DNA of 64,000 nucleotides from Comamonadaceae bacterium M7527. GTDB taxonomy: Bacteria > Pseudomonadota > Gammaproteobacteria > Burkholderiales > Burkholderiaceae_C. Under the pieces are notes generated by a model, which saw only the letters and a list, made by a program, of their open reading frames with translations, had not been told where the DNA came from and made no database searches. Both the position numbers and the translations under genes were made by a program. Of this stretch, positions 1 through 9,205 are shown piece by piece. The stretch lies in NCBI GenBank assembly GCA_021044545.1, contig CP087990.1, positions 434,001 to 498,000 of the forward strand, in the 5' to 3' direction. Within the stretch, counting starts at the first letter, position 1; each line of letters starts with the position of its first letter.

Positions 1-1
1 G

Positions 2-175
2 AAGAACCGTGACCTGATGGGCGCGACTGACCCCAAGAAGGCCGACGCCGGCACCATTCGTGCTGACTTCGCTGACAGCATTGATGCCAACGCTGTGCAC
101 GGCTCTGACGCGGCTGATACAGCAGCGGTAGAAATCGCGTTCTTCTTCCCCGGTATGAACGTTTACACACGTTAA
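2..175 (+). CDS. ndk: Nucleoside diphosphate kinase, C-terminal part
   Basis: This is the last 57 codons of a gene entering from the left edge. The frame reads KNRDLMGATDPKKADAGTIR, then a segment with NAVHGSD, and ends FFFPGMNVYTR before TAA. The RxLMGATxP segment, the catalytic-histidine motif NxxHGSD and the C-terminal tail are diagnostic of Ndk, which moves gamma phosphate from ATP to nucleoside diphosphates through a phosphohistidine. The histidine in NAVHGSD is present. The rlmN start follows after six bases, so the two are probably co-transcribed. The N-terminal half lies outside the window. Confidence 0.93.
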   Translation, partial: KNRDLMGATDPKKADAGTIRADFADSIDANAVHGSDAADTAAVEIAFFFPGMNVYTR

Positions 176-181
176 TCGGTA

Positions 182-1324
182 ATGACGGCCAACCTGCTCG
201 ACTTCGATCTCGAGGGCTTGGCCGCCTTTTGCGAGCGCTTAGGCGAAAAACGCTTTCGCGCCACGCAACTGTTTCGTTGGATACACCAGCGCGGTGCCAA
301 CGATTTCTCGGGCATGTCTGATTTGGCCAAGAGCCTGAGAGACAAACTGCCCGACGTGGCGCATATTGCAGCATTGCCTGTGCTCAGCCGCCAAAACGCA
401 TCAGACGGCACCATCAAGTGGTTGTTTGACGTGGGCAACGGTGACGCCGTAGAGGCCGTGTTTATTCCCGAATCTGACCGTGGCACCTTGTGTGTGTCAT
501 CGCAAGCGGGTTGTGCTGTGGGCTGTCGGTTTTGCTCCACCGGCCACCAAGGCTTTAGTCGCAACCTCACCACCGCCGAAATTGTGGCGCAGCTGTGGTT
601 TGTGGAGCACACGCTCAAACAGGAACGTCAAACCACAGACCGCATGGTCACCAACGTGGTGATGATGGGCATGGGCGAGCCGCTACAAAATTACCATGCA
701 TTGGTGCCAGCACTCAAAGTCATGCTGGACGACCATGGCTACGGCTTGTCGCGCCGCCGCGTCACCGTCTCAACTTCTGGCGTGGTGCCCATGATGGACA
801 GGCTGGCCAAAGACTGCCCAGTCGCGTTGGCGGTGTCGCTGCACGCACCGCTGGATCCGCTGCGTGACGACCTGGTACCGCTGAACAAAAAATACCCGTT
901 GCAAGAGTTGCTTGAGGCCTGTGCGCGCTATTTGCCAGCTGCCCCACGCGACTTTTTAACCTTTGAGTACTGCATGCTCGCTGGCGTGAATGACCAGTCC
1001 GAGCATGCCCAAGCGCTGATCAAGCTGGTGCGCCAGTTCGATGGTGGGCGCGGCCTGTCGTGCAAGTTCAACCTCATACCCTTTAACCCATTCCCCGACT
1101 CTGGCCTGACTTGCTCAGACAAGGCGACCGTGAAGGCGTTTGCCGAAACATTGAATGCCGCTGGCTTGGTGACCACGGTTAGAAAAACCCGTGGTGACGA
1201 CATTGATGCGGCATGCGGCCAACTTGCTGGCGAGGTGCTAGATCGCACCAACGCTACCCAGCGTATGGCCAGGCGCCGTGTGGAAACCGAGCATGTGGTG
1301 AGCGTGCACGCGAGGGTGCCGTGA
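182..1324 (+). CDS. rlmN: 23S rRNA (adenine-2503-C2)/tRNA methyltransferase RlmN
   Basis: A 380-residue radical-SAM enzyme that methylates C2 of A2503 in 23S rRNA and A37 of some tRNAs. The N-terminal accessory domain (RFRATQLFRWIHQRG, about residues 24-38) is followed by the radical-SAM cluster motif GCAVGCRFC, with cysteines near 110, 114 and 117. The VVMMGMGEPLQN segment and the C-terminal VRKTRGDDIDAACGQL region, which carries the second catalytic cysteine, are intact. Length is normal for the family. The start is just downstream of ndk, and the stop overlaps the GTG start of the next gene. Confidence 0.97.
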   Translation: MTANLLDFDLEGLAAFCERLGEKRFRATQLFRWIHQRGANDFSGMSDLAKSLRDKLPDVAHIAALPVLSRQNASDGTIKWLFDVGNGDAVEAVFIPESDRGTLCVSSQAGCAVGCRFCSTGHQGFSRNLTTAEIVAQLWFVEHTLKQERQTTDRMVTNVVMMGMGEPLQNYHALVPALKVMLDDHGYGLSRRRVTVSTSGVVPMMDRLAKDCPVALAVSLHAPLDPLRDDLVPLNKKYPLQELLEACARYLPAAPRDFLTFEYCMLAGVNDQSEHAQALIKLVRQFDGGRGLSCKFNLIPFNPFPDSGLTCSDKATVKAFAETLNAAGLVTTVRKTRGDDIDAACGQLAGEVLDRTNATQRMARRRVETEHVVSVHARVP

Positions 1325-2037
1325 GCACTCAAGCGCGCTGTGTCGTTGTTCGCTGGCTGCAAGGTGGCTTGTTGGGTGCGGTGTGCGCGGTATTGGCAGC
1401 ATGCCAGGCTTACGCGCCAGTGAGCGCGTCACAGGCCAAGCGTGTGGATTTACGCGTGCAGCTGGCTTGGGCTTACCTTGATCGCGGCCAACCTGAAGTG
1501 GCGCTGACAGAGGCGCAACGCGCCCTGGACGTAGACCCCGCAAACGCCCAAGTCCACAACGTACTGGCCATGTCCTTGTTGGCGTTGCAGCGCCTGGATC
1601 CTGCACTGCAAGCCATGTGTCAGGCCACCAAGCTGGCCCCATCCGATTTGTCGCTGCAGCACAACCTGGCATGGCTGCAATGCGCTGCAGGCCAGCCAGA
1701 GCAAGCACTTCAAACCTTTGCACAGCTGCTGGCACAGGCTGCGCCGCCTTTTGATGTGGCTCGCACGCAATTCAGCCAGGGCGTATGCGCCATGCAGGCC
1801 CAACGTACAGAAGTGGCGCAGCGTGCGCTAGAGCAAGCCATGCAAGATGTACGCTATGCCGATGCAGCGCGCTTTGGCCTGGCCAAGCTCATGGTGCAAA
1901 CCCAGGACTGGGCGCATGCCATGCGTTTATTGGCTGCCATGCCAGCGGCACAACGTGCCACCCCCGCAGTAAAAGCCTTGCAAGCTGACATAGATGCCCA
2001 GTTTGAGCGCAGCAAGAAAGCCCCGTTAATCAACTGA
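1321..2037 (+). CDS. pilW: Type IV pilus biogenesis lipoprotein (PilF/PilW family, TPR)
   Basis: A 238-residue TPR lipoprotein. I chose the GTG at 1321, which overlaps the rlmN stop. It gives a short basic N-terminus, a hydrophobic stretch and the lipobox LAAC followed by QAYAPV, a type II signal peptide. A longer frame opens at 1213 inside rlmN but would bury the signal. Repeats such as LAWAYLDRGQPEVALTEAQR are TPR helices. PilF/PilW is the outer-membrane pilotin that helps the PilQ secretin assemble. The rlmN-pilW-rodZ-ispG order is conserved in betaproteobacteria and supports the call. Confidence 0.85.
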   Translation: MSTQARCVVVRWLQGGLLGAVCAVLAACQAYAPVSASQAKRVDLRVQLAWAYLDRGQPEVALTEAQRALDVDPANAQVHNVLAMSLLALQRLDPALQAMCQATKLAPSDLSLQHNLAWLQCAAGQPEQALQTFAQLLAQAAPPFDVARTQFSQGVCAMQAQRTEVAQRALEQAMQDVRYADAARFGLAKLMVQTQDWAHAMRLLAAMPAAQRATPAVKALQADIDAQFERSKKAPLIN

Positions 2038-2102
2038 TAATTGAAGCGAAGTCGCCTTGCGAGGCGCAGCAAGTCCAAAAAAGAATGAGGAAATCAGCCG
2101 CT

Positions 2103-3068
2103 ATGACCGATAACAACGCCCACAACACGGTAGACCAAGAGGTCGCCGAACAAGAAGCGCTGGCCGCTTTGTCAACGGTCATGGGATGGGACATGCTCAG
2201 GCAGGCGCGCGAAGACGGCGACGTGTCTTTGGAGAGCTTGGCCGCGGTGCTGAAGGTGCCAGTGCGCAAGCTGCAAGCGCTGGAAGCGGGTGAGCTGGGT
2301 CAAGGCACTGACCTGACTTTCTCTCGCGCCCTGGCTGCCAGCGTGTGCCGCCAATTGCGCATAGATGCTGAGCCTATTTTGGCGGCGTGGCCCAAGTCCA
2401 ATCAATCTGTGAAAAAGCCGCTGCCCAGTATCAACGACGGTGCACCGGGTGCAGCCACAGCCTTGCCGCCAGCCAAGCGTGAAGGCGGCGGCATCATGTG
2501 GGCTTTGGTGGTGCTGGCCCTGGCTGGCATTGGCTTGTGGCTGGCGATAGAGCAAACCCAAAGCTCGGCCACCAAGCGCGCGGCCAACCAAAGCCAGCGC
2601 GCCGTGACACAAGTACAGCCCCAGGAGGCCGCGCCCAGTGTCGCTGAGCCCAGCGCAGTGGCAACTGCCGATGACAGTGCTGGCGCAGCCACCGATGCCA
2701 GTGGCCAGGCAAGTGCCGAGATCAATGGACTTGCTGATCAAGCCGCTGCAGACGCCACAACAGAGGGCGAGGCTGCGGCAACAGCCGAGGTGCGCACCAG
2801 CGCTGCAGCTTTAACCGCGTCGCAAATTGGCGACCACTTACTGGTCATTCAGGCTGTGCAGGAGTCGTGGGTGGAGGTGACAGATGCCTTTGGCAACCGC
2901 GTGTTCACAAGCCTCATGATGCCTGGTGACTACACGGTGTTGGATCAGCCGTCCAGCATGTCTGTGGTGGTGGGCAACGCCTTGGGCGTTGTGGCACACA
3001 CGCGTGGCCAGCCCGTCGATGTGCAGGGCAATGCGCGCGGTAACGTGTCGCGCTTTGACATTCGTTAA
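2103..3068 (+). CDS. rodZ: RodZ-like helix-turn-helix membrane protein (DUF4115)
   Basis: About 321 residues. The ATG at 2103 is preferred to one at 2085 because a GAGGAAA ribosome-binding site lies about ten bases upstream of it. Domains in order are an N-terminal HTH of the RodZ/Xre type (LRQAREDGDVSLESLAAVLK), a single membrane helix (IMWALVVLALAGIGLWLAI, about residues 131-149), a long Ala/Thr/Gln-rich periplasmic linker, and a C-terminal DUF4115 domain (ESWVEVTDAFGNRVF). RodZ links MreB to the cell-shape machinery. The linker is low-complexity, as is usual. Its place between pilW and ispG is canonical. Confidence 0.88.
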   Translation: MTDNNAHNTVDQEVAEQEALAALSTVMGWDMLRQAREDGDVSLESLAAVLKVPVRKLQALEAGELGQGTDLTFSRALAASVCRQLRIDAEPILAAWPKSNQSVKKPLPSINDGAPGAATALPPAKREGGGIMWALVVLALAGIGLWLAIEQTQSSATKRAANQSQRAVTQVQPQEAAPSVAEPSAVATADDSAGAATDASGQASAEINGLADQAAADATTEGEAAATAEVRTSAAALTASQIGDHLLVIQAVQESWVEVTDAFGNRVFTSLMMPGDYTVLDQPSSMSVVVGNALGVVAHTRGQPVDVQGNARGNVSRFDIR

Positions 3069-3115
3069 GCTCAAGCCCAGCTTTTTAAAACGGTCTTTAC
3101 CTACTTATTTGTGTC

Positions 3116-4393
3116 ATGAGCGCCAACCAATCTCACACTTCTGCCAAGCCTGTTGCCTTGTTCTCGCCAGTGCAGCGCAAGACGCTGCAAGCGCGAGTTG
3201 CCTGGGGTGACCATGTGGTAACAGTGGGCGGTGGGGCACCTGTGCGCGTGCAGTCCATGACCAATACCGACACCGTCGATGTGATTGCTACGGCCATACA
3301 AGTCAAAGAACTGGCCATGGCAGGCTCTGAGGTGGTGCGTATCACGGTGAACAACGAGGAGGCGGCCAAAGCGGTGCCTCACATTCGTGAGCAGCTGGAC
3401 CGCATGGGCGTGCCCACGCCGCTGGTGGGTGACTTTCATTACAACGGCCACAAGCTGTTGAGTGACCACCCCGACTGCGCGCAAGCCTTGTCCAAGTACC
3501 GCATCAACCCCGGCAACGTGGGGCGGGGCGACAAAGGCGACAAGCAGTTTGCCCAAATGATTGAAGCGGCCATGCGCTACGACAAACCTGTACGCATAGG
3601 CGTGAACTGGGGCAGCCTTGACCAGGACTTGCTGGCCAGCATGATGGACGCCAATACCGCACGCGCCCAGCCCTGGGATGCGCGTCAGGTGATGGTGGAA
3701 GCGTTGATCACATCCGCCCTGGACTCGGCGCAAACGGCGCGTAACTTGGGCATGCGCCCAGAGCAAATTCTGTTGTCTTGCAAAGTCAGTGGTGTGCAAG
3801 ACCTCATTACGGTTTATCAGGAGTTGGCGCGCCGTTGTGACTACCCGCTGCACCTGGGCCTTACCGAGGCAGGTATGGGCACCAAAGGCACTGTGGCTTC
3901 CAGTGCGGCCTTGGCGGTGTTGTTGCAGCAAGGTATAGGTGACACCATTCGCGTTTCGCTGACGCCTGCGCCAGGTGAAGCCCGTACCCAGGAGGTTGTG
4001 GTGGCCATGGAGATTTTGCAGTCGCTGGGTTTGCGCGCATTTGTGCCCAGTGTGACCGCTTGCCCAGGTTGCGGGCGCACGACCAGCACCACCTTCCAGG
4101 AACTGACCAAACAAATTGATGACTACATGCGCGGCGCCATGGCGCAGTGGCGAGACCAGTACCCCGGTGTTGAGAGCATGAAGGTGGCCGTCATGGGCTG
4201 CATTGTGAACGGCCCCGGTGAGAGCAAGCATGCAGACATTGGTATCAGCCTGCCGGGCACCGGTGAGGCGCCAGCTGCACCTGTGTATGTAGACGGCCAC
4301 AAGACGGTCACACTCAGAGGTCACGACATTGCCGCGCAGTTCAAAGACATTGTGGACAACTACGTGCGCCAGCGCTTTGGTCAACAGGCTTAA
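3116..4393 (+). CDS. ispG: 4-hydroxy-3-methylbut-2-en-1-yl diphosphate synthase IspG (GcpE)
   Basis: A 425-residue [4Fe-4S] enzyme of the non-mevalonate isoprenoid pathway that reductively opens methylerythritol cyclodiphosphate to HMBPP. Visible signatures are VRVQSMTNTDT near the N-terminus, the long TIM-barrel region, and the C-terminal iron-sulfur motif with CPGCGRT (about residue 316) and GCIVNGPGES (about residue 361). The length matches the betaproteobacterial form. It lies upstream of hisS, its usual partner. A long open frame on the opposite strand here is a composition artefact. Confidence 0.97.
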   Translation: MSANQSHTSAKPVALFSPVQRKTLQARVAWGDHVVTVGGGAPVRVQSMTNTDTVDVIATAIQVKELAMAGSEVVRITVNNEEAAKAVPHIREQLDRMGVPTPLVGDFHYNGHKLLSDHPDCAQALSKYRINPGNVGRGDKGDKQFAQMIEAAMRYDKPVRIGVNWGSLDQDLLASMMDANTARAQPWDARQVMVEALITSALDSAQTARNLGMRPEQILLSCKVSGVQDLITVYQELARRCDYPLHLGLTEAGMGTKGTVASSAALAVLLQQGIGDTIRVSLTPAPGEARTQEVVVAMEILQSLGLRAFVPSVTACPGCGRTTSTTFQELTKQIDDYMRGAMAQWRDQYPGVESMKVAVMGCIVNGPGESKHADIGISLPGTGEAPAAPVYVDGHKTVTLRGHDIAAQFKDIVDNYVRQRFGQQA

Positions 4394-4444
4394 GCGCATT
4401 GCGCAGCACCCGCTGCACCCTTATTACGCATTCACTTGATTGTT

Positions 4445-5722
4445 ATGGCCGACAAAATACTTGCCGTTAAAGGCATGAACGATATTCTTCCTCCTGCTTC
4501 CGCGCATTGGGAGTGGCTGGAGCAAACCGTACGAGAGCTGATGGCAGGCTATGCCTACCGCAACGTGCGCACCCCCATTGTTGAGCCCACTGGCCTGTTT
4601 GTGCGGGGCCTGGGCGAGGTGACAGATATTGTTGAAAAGGAGATGTACTCCTTTGAAGACCGCTTGAACGGCGAAGCCCTTACATTGCGACCAGAAGCCA
4701 CAGCCGGTGTGGTGCGTGCTGTGGTGGAAAACAACTTGCTGTACGACGGGCCGCGCCGCTTGTACTACATGGGCCCCATGTTCAGGCACGAGCGTCCGCA
4801 GCGCGGGCGTTACCGCCAGTTTCATCAGGTTGGTGCCGAGGCGCTGGGCTTTGCCGGGCCAGACGTAGACGCCGAGCTGATTTTTATGGCTTGCGACTTG
4901 TGGGCCAGGCTGGGCTTAAAAGGTGTGACCTTGGAGATCAACAGTTTGGGGCAGCTGGATGAGCGCCAGGCGCACCGTGCAGCCCTTATCGCGTATTTGT
5001 CCATCCACCAGGATGTGCTGGACGATGATGCCAAGCGCCGCCTGTACAGCAACCCCTTGCGTATTTTGGACACCAAAAATCCGGCCATGCAAGACGTGGT
5101 GAATGCCGCGCCCAAGCTCATGGACTACCTGGGTGAGGCCTCATTGGCACACTTCAACGGTTTGCGCGCCATTCTGGATGATGCTGGTGTGGCCTACACC
5201 ATCAACCCGCGCCTGGTGCGCGGCATGGACTACTACAACCTCAGTGTGTTTGAGTTCGTGACCCAGGATCTGGGCTCTCAGGGCACCATTTGTGGCGGCG
5301 GGCGCTACGACGGCCTGATAGAGCAAATCGCAGGCAAACCCGCACCTGCTGTAGGTTGGGCGCTGGGTGTAGAGCGCTTGTTAGAGTTGCTCAAAGAGCA
5401 GAACCTGTTGCCACAAAAGCCTGTGCCCGATGTGTTCGTGATTGTGCCCAGTGCAGCAGTGGCCTTGCAGGCCGCGCAAGTGTGCCGCCTGTTGCGCAGC
5501 GCTGGCGCGCAAGTGCATATGCATGCGGGCACCGCGCAGGGGCAGGGCAGCATGAAGTCGCAGTTCAAGCGCGCCGACGGCAGTGGTGCGGCCTGGGCCG
5601 TCATTTTGGGTGAGCAAGAGCTTGCCGCCGGGCAGGTGGCGTGCAAGTCGTTGCGCATCGCACAGGAACAGCAGTTGGTGAATCTGACAGACCTCCCTGC
5701 CTGGTGGGCTGAGCAGGTCTAG
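4445..5722 (+). CDS. hisS: Histidyl-tRNA synthetase
   Basis: A class II aminoacyl-tRNA synthetase of 425 residues that charges tRNA-His. The ATG at 4445 (MADKILAVKGMNDILPP) is the normal start; a TTG nine bases earlier is less likely. Motif 1, motif 2 (MGPMFRHERPQRGRYRQFHQ) and the histidine-specific loop LVRGMDYYNLSVFEF are present, followed by motif 3 (GGGRYDGL) and GWALGVERL. The C-terminal anticodon-binding domain is complete. It is distinct from the paralogue hisZ at 13.4 kb, which lacks the anticodon domain. Confidence 0.97.
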   Translation: MADKILAVKGMNDILPPASAHWEWLEQTVRELMAGYAYRNVRTPIVEPTGLFVRGLGEVTDIVEKEMYSFEDRLNGEALTLRPEATAGVVRAVVENNLLYDGPRRLYYMGPMFRHERPQRGRYRQFHQVGAEALGFAGPDVDAELIFMACDLWARLGLKGVTLEINSLGQLDERQAHRAALIAYLSIHQDVLDDDAKRRLYSNPLRILDTKNPAMQDVVNAAPKLMDYLGEASLAHFNGLRAILDDAGVAYTINPRLVRGMDYYNLSVFEFVTQDLGSQGTICGGGRYDGLIEQIAGKPAPAVGWALGVERLLELLKEQNLLPQKPVPDVFVIVPSAAVALQAAQVCRLLRSAGAQVHMHAGTAQGQGSMKSQFKRADGSGAAWAVILGEQELAAGQVACKSLRIAQEQQLVNLTDLPAWWAEQV

Positions 5723-5857
5723 GCTCAAGCGGGCCTTGCAAGGGCATGGCCCGTGGCAATCTGCCGTTGTGGATTGCCATGTTGCGGCGCTGCTCACAAT
5801 AAGGTTGCAGCCGCATCATTGCCCGCACGCTCGCGATTTGCAAGCACCTTCACGCTC

Positions 5858-5863
5858 TACAAT
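5858..5863 (+). promoter_or_regulatory. Putative -10 box (TACAAT) upstream of yfgM
   Basis: TACAAT is followed by ACGGGGTTG, and a TTG (5838-5840) begins exactly 20 bases upstream. The same arrangement, TTG 20 bases before TACAAT and then GGGTTG, occurs before hisZ. The upstream element is a poor -35 match and the spacer would be short, so only the -10 is proposed. Confidence 0.3.
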
Positions 5864-5928
5864 ACGGGGTTGCGTGCAAGCAGTGCCCAGCATGCGCATT
5901 TTTATTTCAGCAGCAGGATGTACTCCCA

Positions 5929-6597
5929 ATGGCGACCCAGCACTTAAATCTAGAAGAACAAGAACAAATTGACCAAATCAAGGCTTTTTGGCGCCAATGG
6001 GGCAACGTCATCACGTGGGTGTTGATCGTGGTGTTGGGCAGTTACGCCAGCTACAACGCTTGGCAGTTTTGGCAAAACCGTCAAGGCCAGGCCGCTGCCC
6101 AGCTGTTTGACGAGGTGAACAAGGCCGCCCAGGTTGGCGATTTGGACAAGCTCAAGCGCGTCGTGGGCGACATGCAAGAGCAGGCTGGCAGCTCGCTACT
6201 GGCTCAGCATGCGCAGTTGCTATTGGCCAAGGTAGCTGTTGACAAAGACGACGCAGCGGCAGCCAGGACGGCGCTAGAGGCGGTGGTTGAGCAGTCCCCC
6301 GATGACGGCCTCAAGGCGGTTGCCGCTTTGCGCGTTGTCGCCCTGGACATGAACGCCCAGCAGTGGGACAAGGCCTTGGCCGAGTTAGACGCGTTGGGCC
6401 AGTCAGCAGTACCCGGGTTTGCGGGCTTGATTGCTGATCGCCGTGGTGACGTGCTGATGGCCAAAGGTGACAAGGTAGGTGCTGGCGTGCAATACCAGGC
6501 TGCTTGGGATGCATTGGCAAATGACGCCAACTACCGTCAATTGGTAGAGGTCAAGCTCAATGCCTTGGGCTTGTCTGCCAGCAGCGCCGCGCAATAA
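5929..6597 (+). CDS. yfgM: YfgM-like ancillary SecYEG translocon protein (TPR)
   Basis: A 222-residue inner-membrane protein. It has a charged cytoplasmic N-terminus (LNLEEQEQIDQIKAFWRQWG), one membrane helix (VITWVLIVVLGSYASYNAW, about residues 26-44), and a TPR-rich periplasmic domain with QLLLAKVAVDKDD and repeated AL.A/LDALG segments. YfgM associates with SecYEG and PpiD and hands secreted proteins to periplasmic chaperones. The hisS-yfgM-bamB-der order is conserved across beta- and gammaproteobacteria and is the main support for the name. A TACAAT box lies about 65 bases upstream. Confidence 0.9.
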   Translation: MATQHLNLEEQEQIDQIKAFWRQWGNVITWVLIVVLGSYASYNAWQFWQNRQGQAAAQLFDEVNKAAQVGDLDKLKRVVGDMQEQAGSSLLAQHAQLLLAKVAVDKDDAAAARTALEAVVEQSPDDGLKAVAALRVVALDMNAQQWDKALAELDALGQSAVPGFAGLIADRRGDVLMAKGDKVGAGVQYQAAWDALANDANYRQLVEVKLNALGLSASSAAQ

Positions 6598-6636
6598 CGA
6601 TTGTGCATTTCGTCAAACGCTAAAGGAATGACCGAT

Positions 6637-7770
6637 ATGACATTGATGCAGACCATGCTCAAGCGCCTAAGCCCGGTAGTGGCCGTGGCTGGTTTATTGG
6701 GTTGCGCCGCAGGTAGCGCGCCGCCAGCGCCCACACCCTTGCAAGGCTTTACACCGCTGATGAATGTGGTGCAGGTTTGGCGTGCGCAGTTGCCAGCGCC
6801 AATAGGCGAGACACTGCGTGCGCGCGGCGTGGGCAAGACATTGGCTGTGGCGACAAGCGGCGGCCAAGTCAGCGTGCTGAGTGCAGCCAATGCCCAGTCG
6901 CAGTGGTCTGTAAACGTGCAAGACGACGTTGTAGCCGGTGTTGGTTTTGACGGCACAACTGCCGCAGTGGTCACCACACGAAACCAATTGGTGGCCGCTG
7001 CCAATGGCCAAGTGTTGTGGCGTGCCCAGTTGCCGGCGCGCACCTATACCCAGCCCTTGGTGGCTGGTGGACGTGTCTTTGTGTTGCTGGCTGACCAAAG
7101 CCTGAGCGCGTTTGACGCGAGCAACGGCGCGCCCTTGTGGACGCAGCGCTACTCGGGCGAGCCCCTGGTGTTGGCGCACCCAGGTTTGCTGGTGGCTGTG
7201 GGCAACGCCTTGGTAGTGGGTGTTGGCGAGCGTTTGGTGGCCATGAATCCTGACAATGGCCTGGCGGCTTGGGACGTGCCCCTGGCCCAGCCTCGCGGCG
7301 TTGACGAGGTTGAGCGTTTGGTTGATTTGGTGTCTGAGCCGGCTGTGATTGGCTCGGTGGTGTGTGCACGCGCGTTTCAGGCAGCGGTGTCTTGTGTCGA
7401 TATGACCACCCGCGCCCGTGCTTGGACGGCGTTGTCCGATGGTGCCAACGGTTTGTCTGGTGACGCACAGGCGGTGTTCAGTACCGACGGCGCAGGCCGC
7501 GTGAAGGCTTGGGCAACCGCTACCGGCAAAGAGTTGTGGACCAGCTCAGACTTGCTGTACCGCGGCCTAACCACACCGCTTGCTCTTGGAAAAACATTGG
7601 TCGTTGGTGATGCACAGGGCTATATGCACTGGTTGTCACGTGACAACGCCCGGGTAATGGCCCGCTTGCCAACAGACGGGTCCGCTATTGTGGGCGCGCC
7701 GGTTTTGGTAGACGGCACTTTGATTGCATTGACCGCCAAAGGTGGCGTGTTTGCTTGGCGTCCTGAATGA
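6637..7770 (+). CDS. bamB: Outer membrane assembly lipoprotein BamB
   Basis: A PQQ-like beta-propeller lipoprotein of about 377 residues in the BAM complex that inserts beta-barrel proteins in the outer membrane. The ATG at 6637 is chosen because AAAGGA ends nine bases upstream; ATG 6628 and a more distal start are also in frame. The N-terminus carries a type II signal peptide with lipobox LLGC. Repeats such as VLWRAQLPARTYTQPLVAGG and ALTAKGGVFAWRP are propeller blades. The stop overlaps the der start (ATGA), indicating translational coupling. Confidence 0.95.
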   Translation: MTLMQTMLKRLSPVVAVAGLLGCAAGSAPPAPTPLQGFTPLMNVVQVWRAQLPAPIGETLRARGVGKTLAVATSGGQVSVLSAANAQSQWSVNVQDDVVAGVGFDGTTAAVVTTRNQLVAAANGQVLWRAQLPARTYTQPLVAGGRVFVLLADQSLSAFDASNGAPLWTQRYSGEPLVLAHPGLLVAVGNALVVGVGERLVAMNPDNGLAAWDVPLAQPRGVDEVERLVDLVSEPAVIGSVVCARAFQAAVSCVDMTTRARAWTALSDGANGLSGDAQAVFSTDGAGRVKAWATATGKELWTSSDLLYRGLTTPLALGKTLVVGDAQGYMHWLSRDNARVMARLPTDGSAIVGAPVLVDGTLIALTAKGGVFAWRPE

Positions 7771-9107
7771 AACCAGTTATTGCGCTTGTGGGGCGGCCAA
7801 ACGTTGGCAAATCCACGCTGTTTAACCGCTTAACCAAGTCGCGTGATGCGATTGTGGCCGATTACGCGGGTCTCACCCGCGACCGTCACTACGGCACAGG
7901 CAAGCATGCGGGGCGCGAGTTTATTTGCATAGATACCGGCGGCTTTGAGCCCACTGTGGATACCGGCATCGTCAAGGAAATGGCCAAGCAAACGCTGCAA
8001 GCCATTGCTGAGTCAGACGTGGTGATTTTTGTGGTGGACGCCAGAGGCGGCATCAGCGCACAAGACCACGATATTGCCAACTTGTTGCGCAAGCTAGGCA
8101 AGCCAGCCTTGCTGGTCGCCAACAAGGCTGAAGGCATGCAGCAAGGCACGCACTTCACAGAGTTTTACGAACTGGGCCTGGGCGAAGTCATGGGCGTGTC
8201 TGCCGCACACGGGCAAGGCATACGAAGCCTCATAGAAATCGCGCTTGAAACCCTAAACCTGCCCGAGCTTGACGAGGACGCCCAAGAGGCTGAAAACACG
8301 ACCATACGTCTGGCAGTAGCCGGGCGGCCCAATGTGGGCAAGTCAACGCTGATCAACGTGTGGCTGGGCGAAGAGCGTTTGGTGGCATTTGACATGCCAG
8401 GCACCACGCGGGACGCCATTACCGTGCCGTTTGTGAAGGGTGAGCAGCAATATGAGCTGATAGACACTGCCGGCTTGCGACGCCGTGGCAAAGTGTTTGA
8501 AGCCATTGAGAAGTTCTCTGTTGTTAAAACCCTGCAAGCCATTGAGAGCGCCAACGTGGTGGTGTTGCTGATAGATGCCACCCAAGGCGTGACCGACCAG
8601 GACGCCCACATTGCCGGTTTTATCGTGGAAAGTGGACGTGCGGTGGTGGTGGCCATTAACAAATGGGATGCTGTAGACGACTATCAGCGCGAATGGGTGA
8701 TGCGCTCTGTGGAGCAGCGCTTGCCGTTTTTGAAGTTTGCCTCGGTGTTTACCATGTCGGCCATCAAGCGTCAGGGCCTGGGCCCTGTGTGGAAGGCGAT
8801 TGCTCAGGCCCACAAGTCGGCCACGCGCAAAATGCCCACCCCCCAGCTCACACGTATTTTGGAAGAGGCGGTGCAGTTTCAGCAGCCCAACCGCAGCGGC
8901 ATGTTCCGCCCCAAAATGCGCTATGCCCACCAAGGCGGTATGAATCCGCCCGTGGTCGTGGTGCACGGCAACTCCCTGGAGCACGTGACCGAGGCTTACA
9001 AGCGCTACCTAGAGGGCCGTATTCGCCAGGCGTTTGACCTGACCGGCACGCCCTTGCGCGTCGAGATGAAAATCTCTACCAATCCTTACGCAGACAAAGA
9101 TAAATGA
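7767..9107 (+). CDS. der: Ribosome-associated GTPase Der (EngA)
   Basis: An essential 446-residue GTPase for 50S subunit maturation. It shows the family's tandem G domains. The first P-loop, GRPNVGKST, is near residue 8, with DTGGFEP and NKAEG. The second is GRPNVGKST near residue 187, with DTAGLRRR and NKWD. The C-terminal KH-like domain contains GMFRPKMRYAHQGG and ends in a basic tail. It overlaps bamB by four bases. The length is normal. Confidence 0.98.
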   Translation: MKPVIALVGRPNVGKSTLFNRLTKSRDAIVADYAGLTRDRHYGTGKHAGREFICIDTGGFEPTVDTGIVKEMAKQTLQAIAESDVVIFVVDARGGISAQDHDIANLLRKLGKPALLVANKAEGMQQGTHFTEFYELGLGEVMGVSAAHGQGIRSLIEIALETLNLPELDEDAQEAENTTIRLAVAGRPNVGKSTLINVWLGEERLVAFDMPGTTRDAITVPFVKGEQQYELIDTAGLRRRGKVFEAIEKFSVVKTLQAIESANVVVLLIDATQGVTDQDAHIAGFIVESGRAVVVAINKWDAVDDYQREWVMRSVEQRLPFLKFASVFTMSAIKRQGLGPVWKAIAQAHKSATRKMPTPQLTRILEEAVQFQQPNRSGMFRPKMRYAHQGGMNPPVVVVHGNSLEHVTEAYKRYLEGRIRQAFDLTGTPLRVEMKISTNPYADKDK

Positions 9108-9149
9108 GTTCAAAATAGGCGGCCTGACTGGCCCCAGTGGGTGTAGGGC

Positions 9150-9184
9150 TTGACACCATGTGGTATCGTTAAATTTTTATAAAT
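9150..9184 (+). promoter_or_regulatory. Putative hfq promoter region
   Basis: A perfect TTGACA hexamer at 9150-9155 is followed by an A/T-rich run (AAATTTTTATAAAT) ending about 20 bases before the hfq start. No -10 box sits at the ideal distance. The assignment rests on the -35 match and on position in the der-hfq gap. Confidence 0.3.
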
Positions 9185-9205
9185 CTCTCCAACACGGAAC
9201 ATATC

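Noticed and set aside
3101..4399. A 432-codon open frame antisense to ispG
   Set aside because: It mirrors a G+C-rich coding gene, is His/Arg-rich with no recognisable domain, and ispG has clear catalytic motifs.
8343..8984. A 213-codon frame antisense to der, and similar long antisense frames in purA and the coxL-like gene
   Set aside because: All are shadows of strongly supported genes with no start signals or domain matches.
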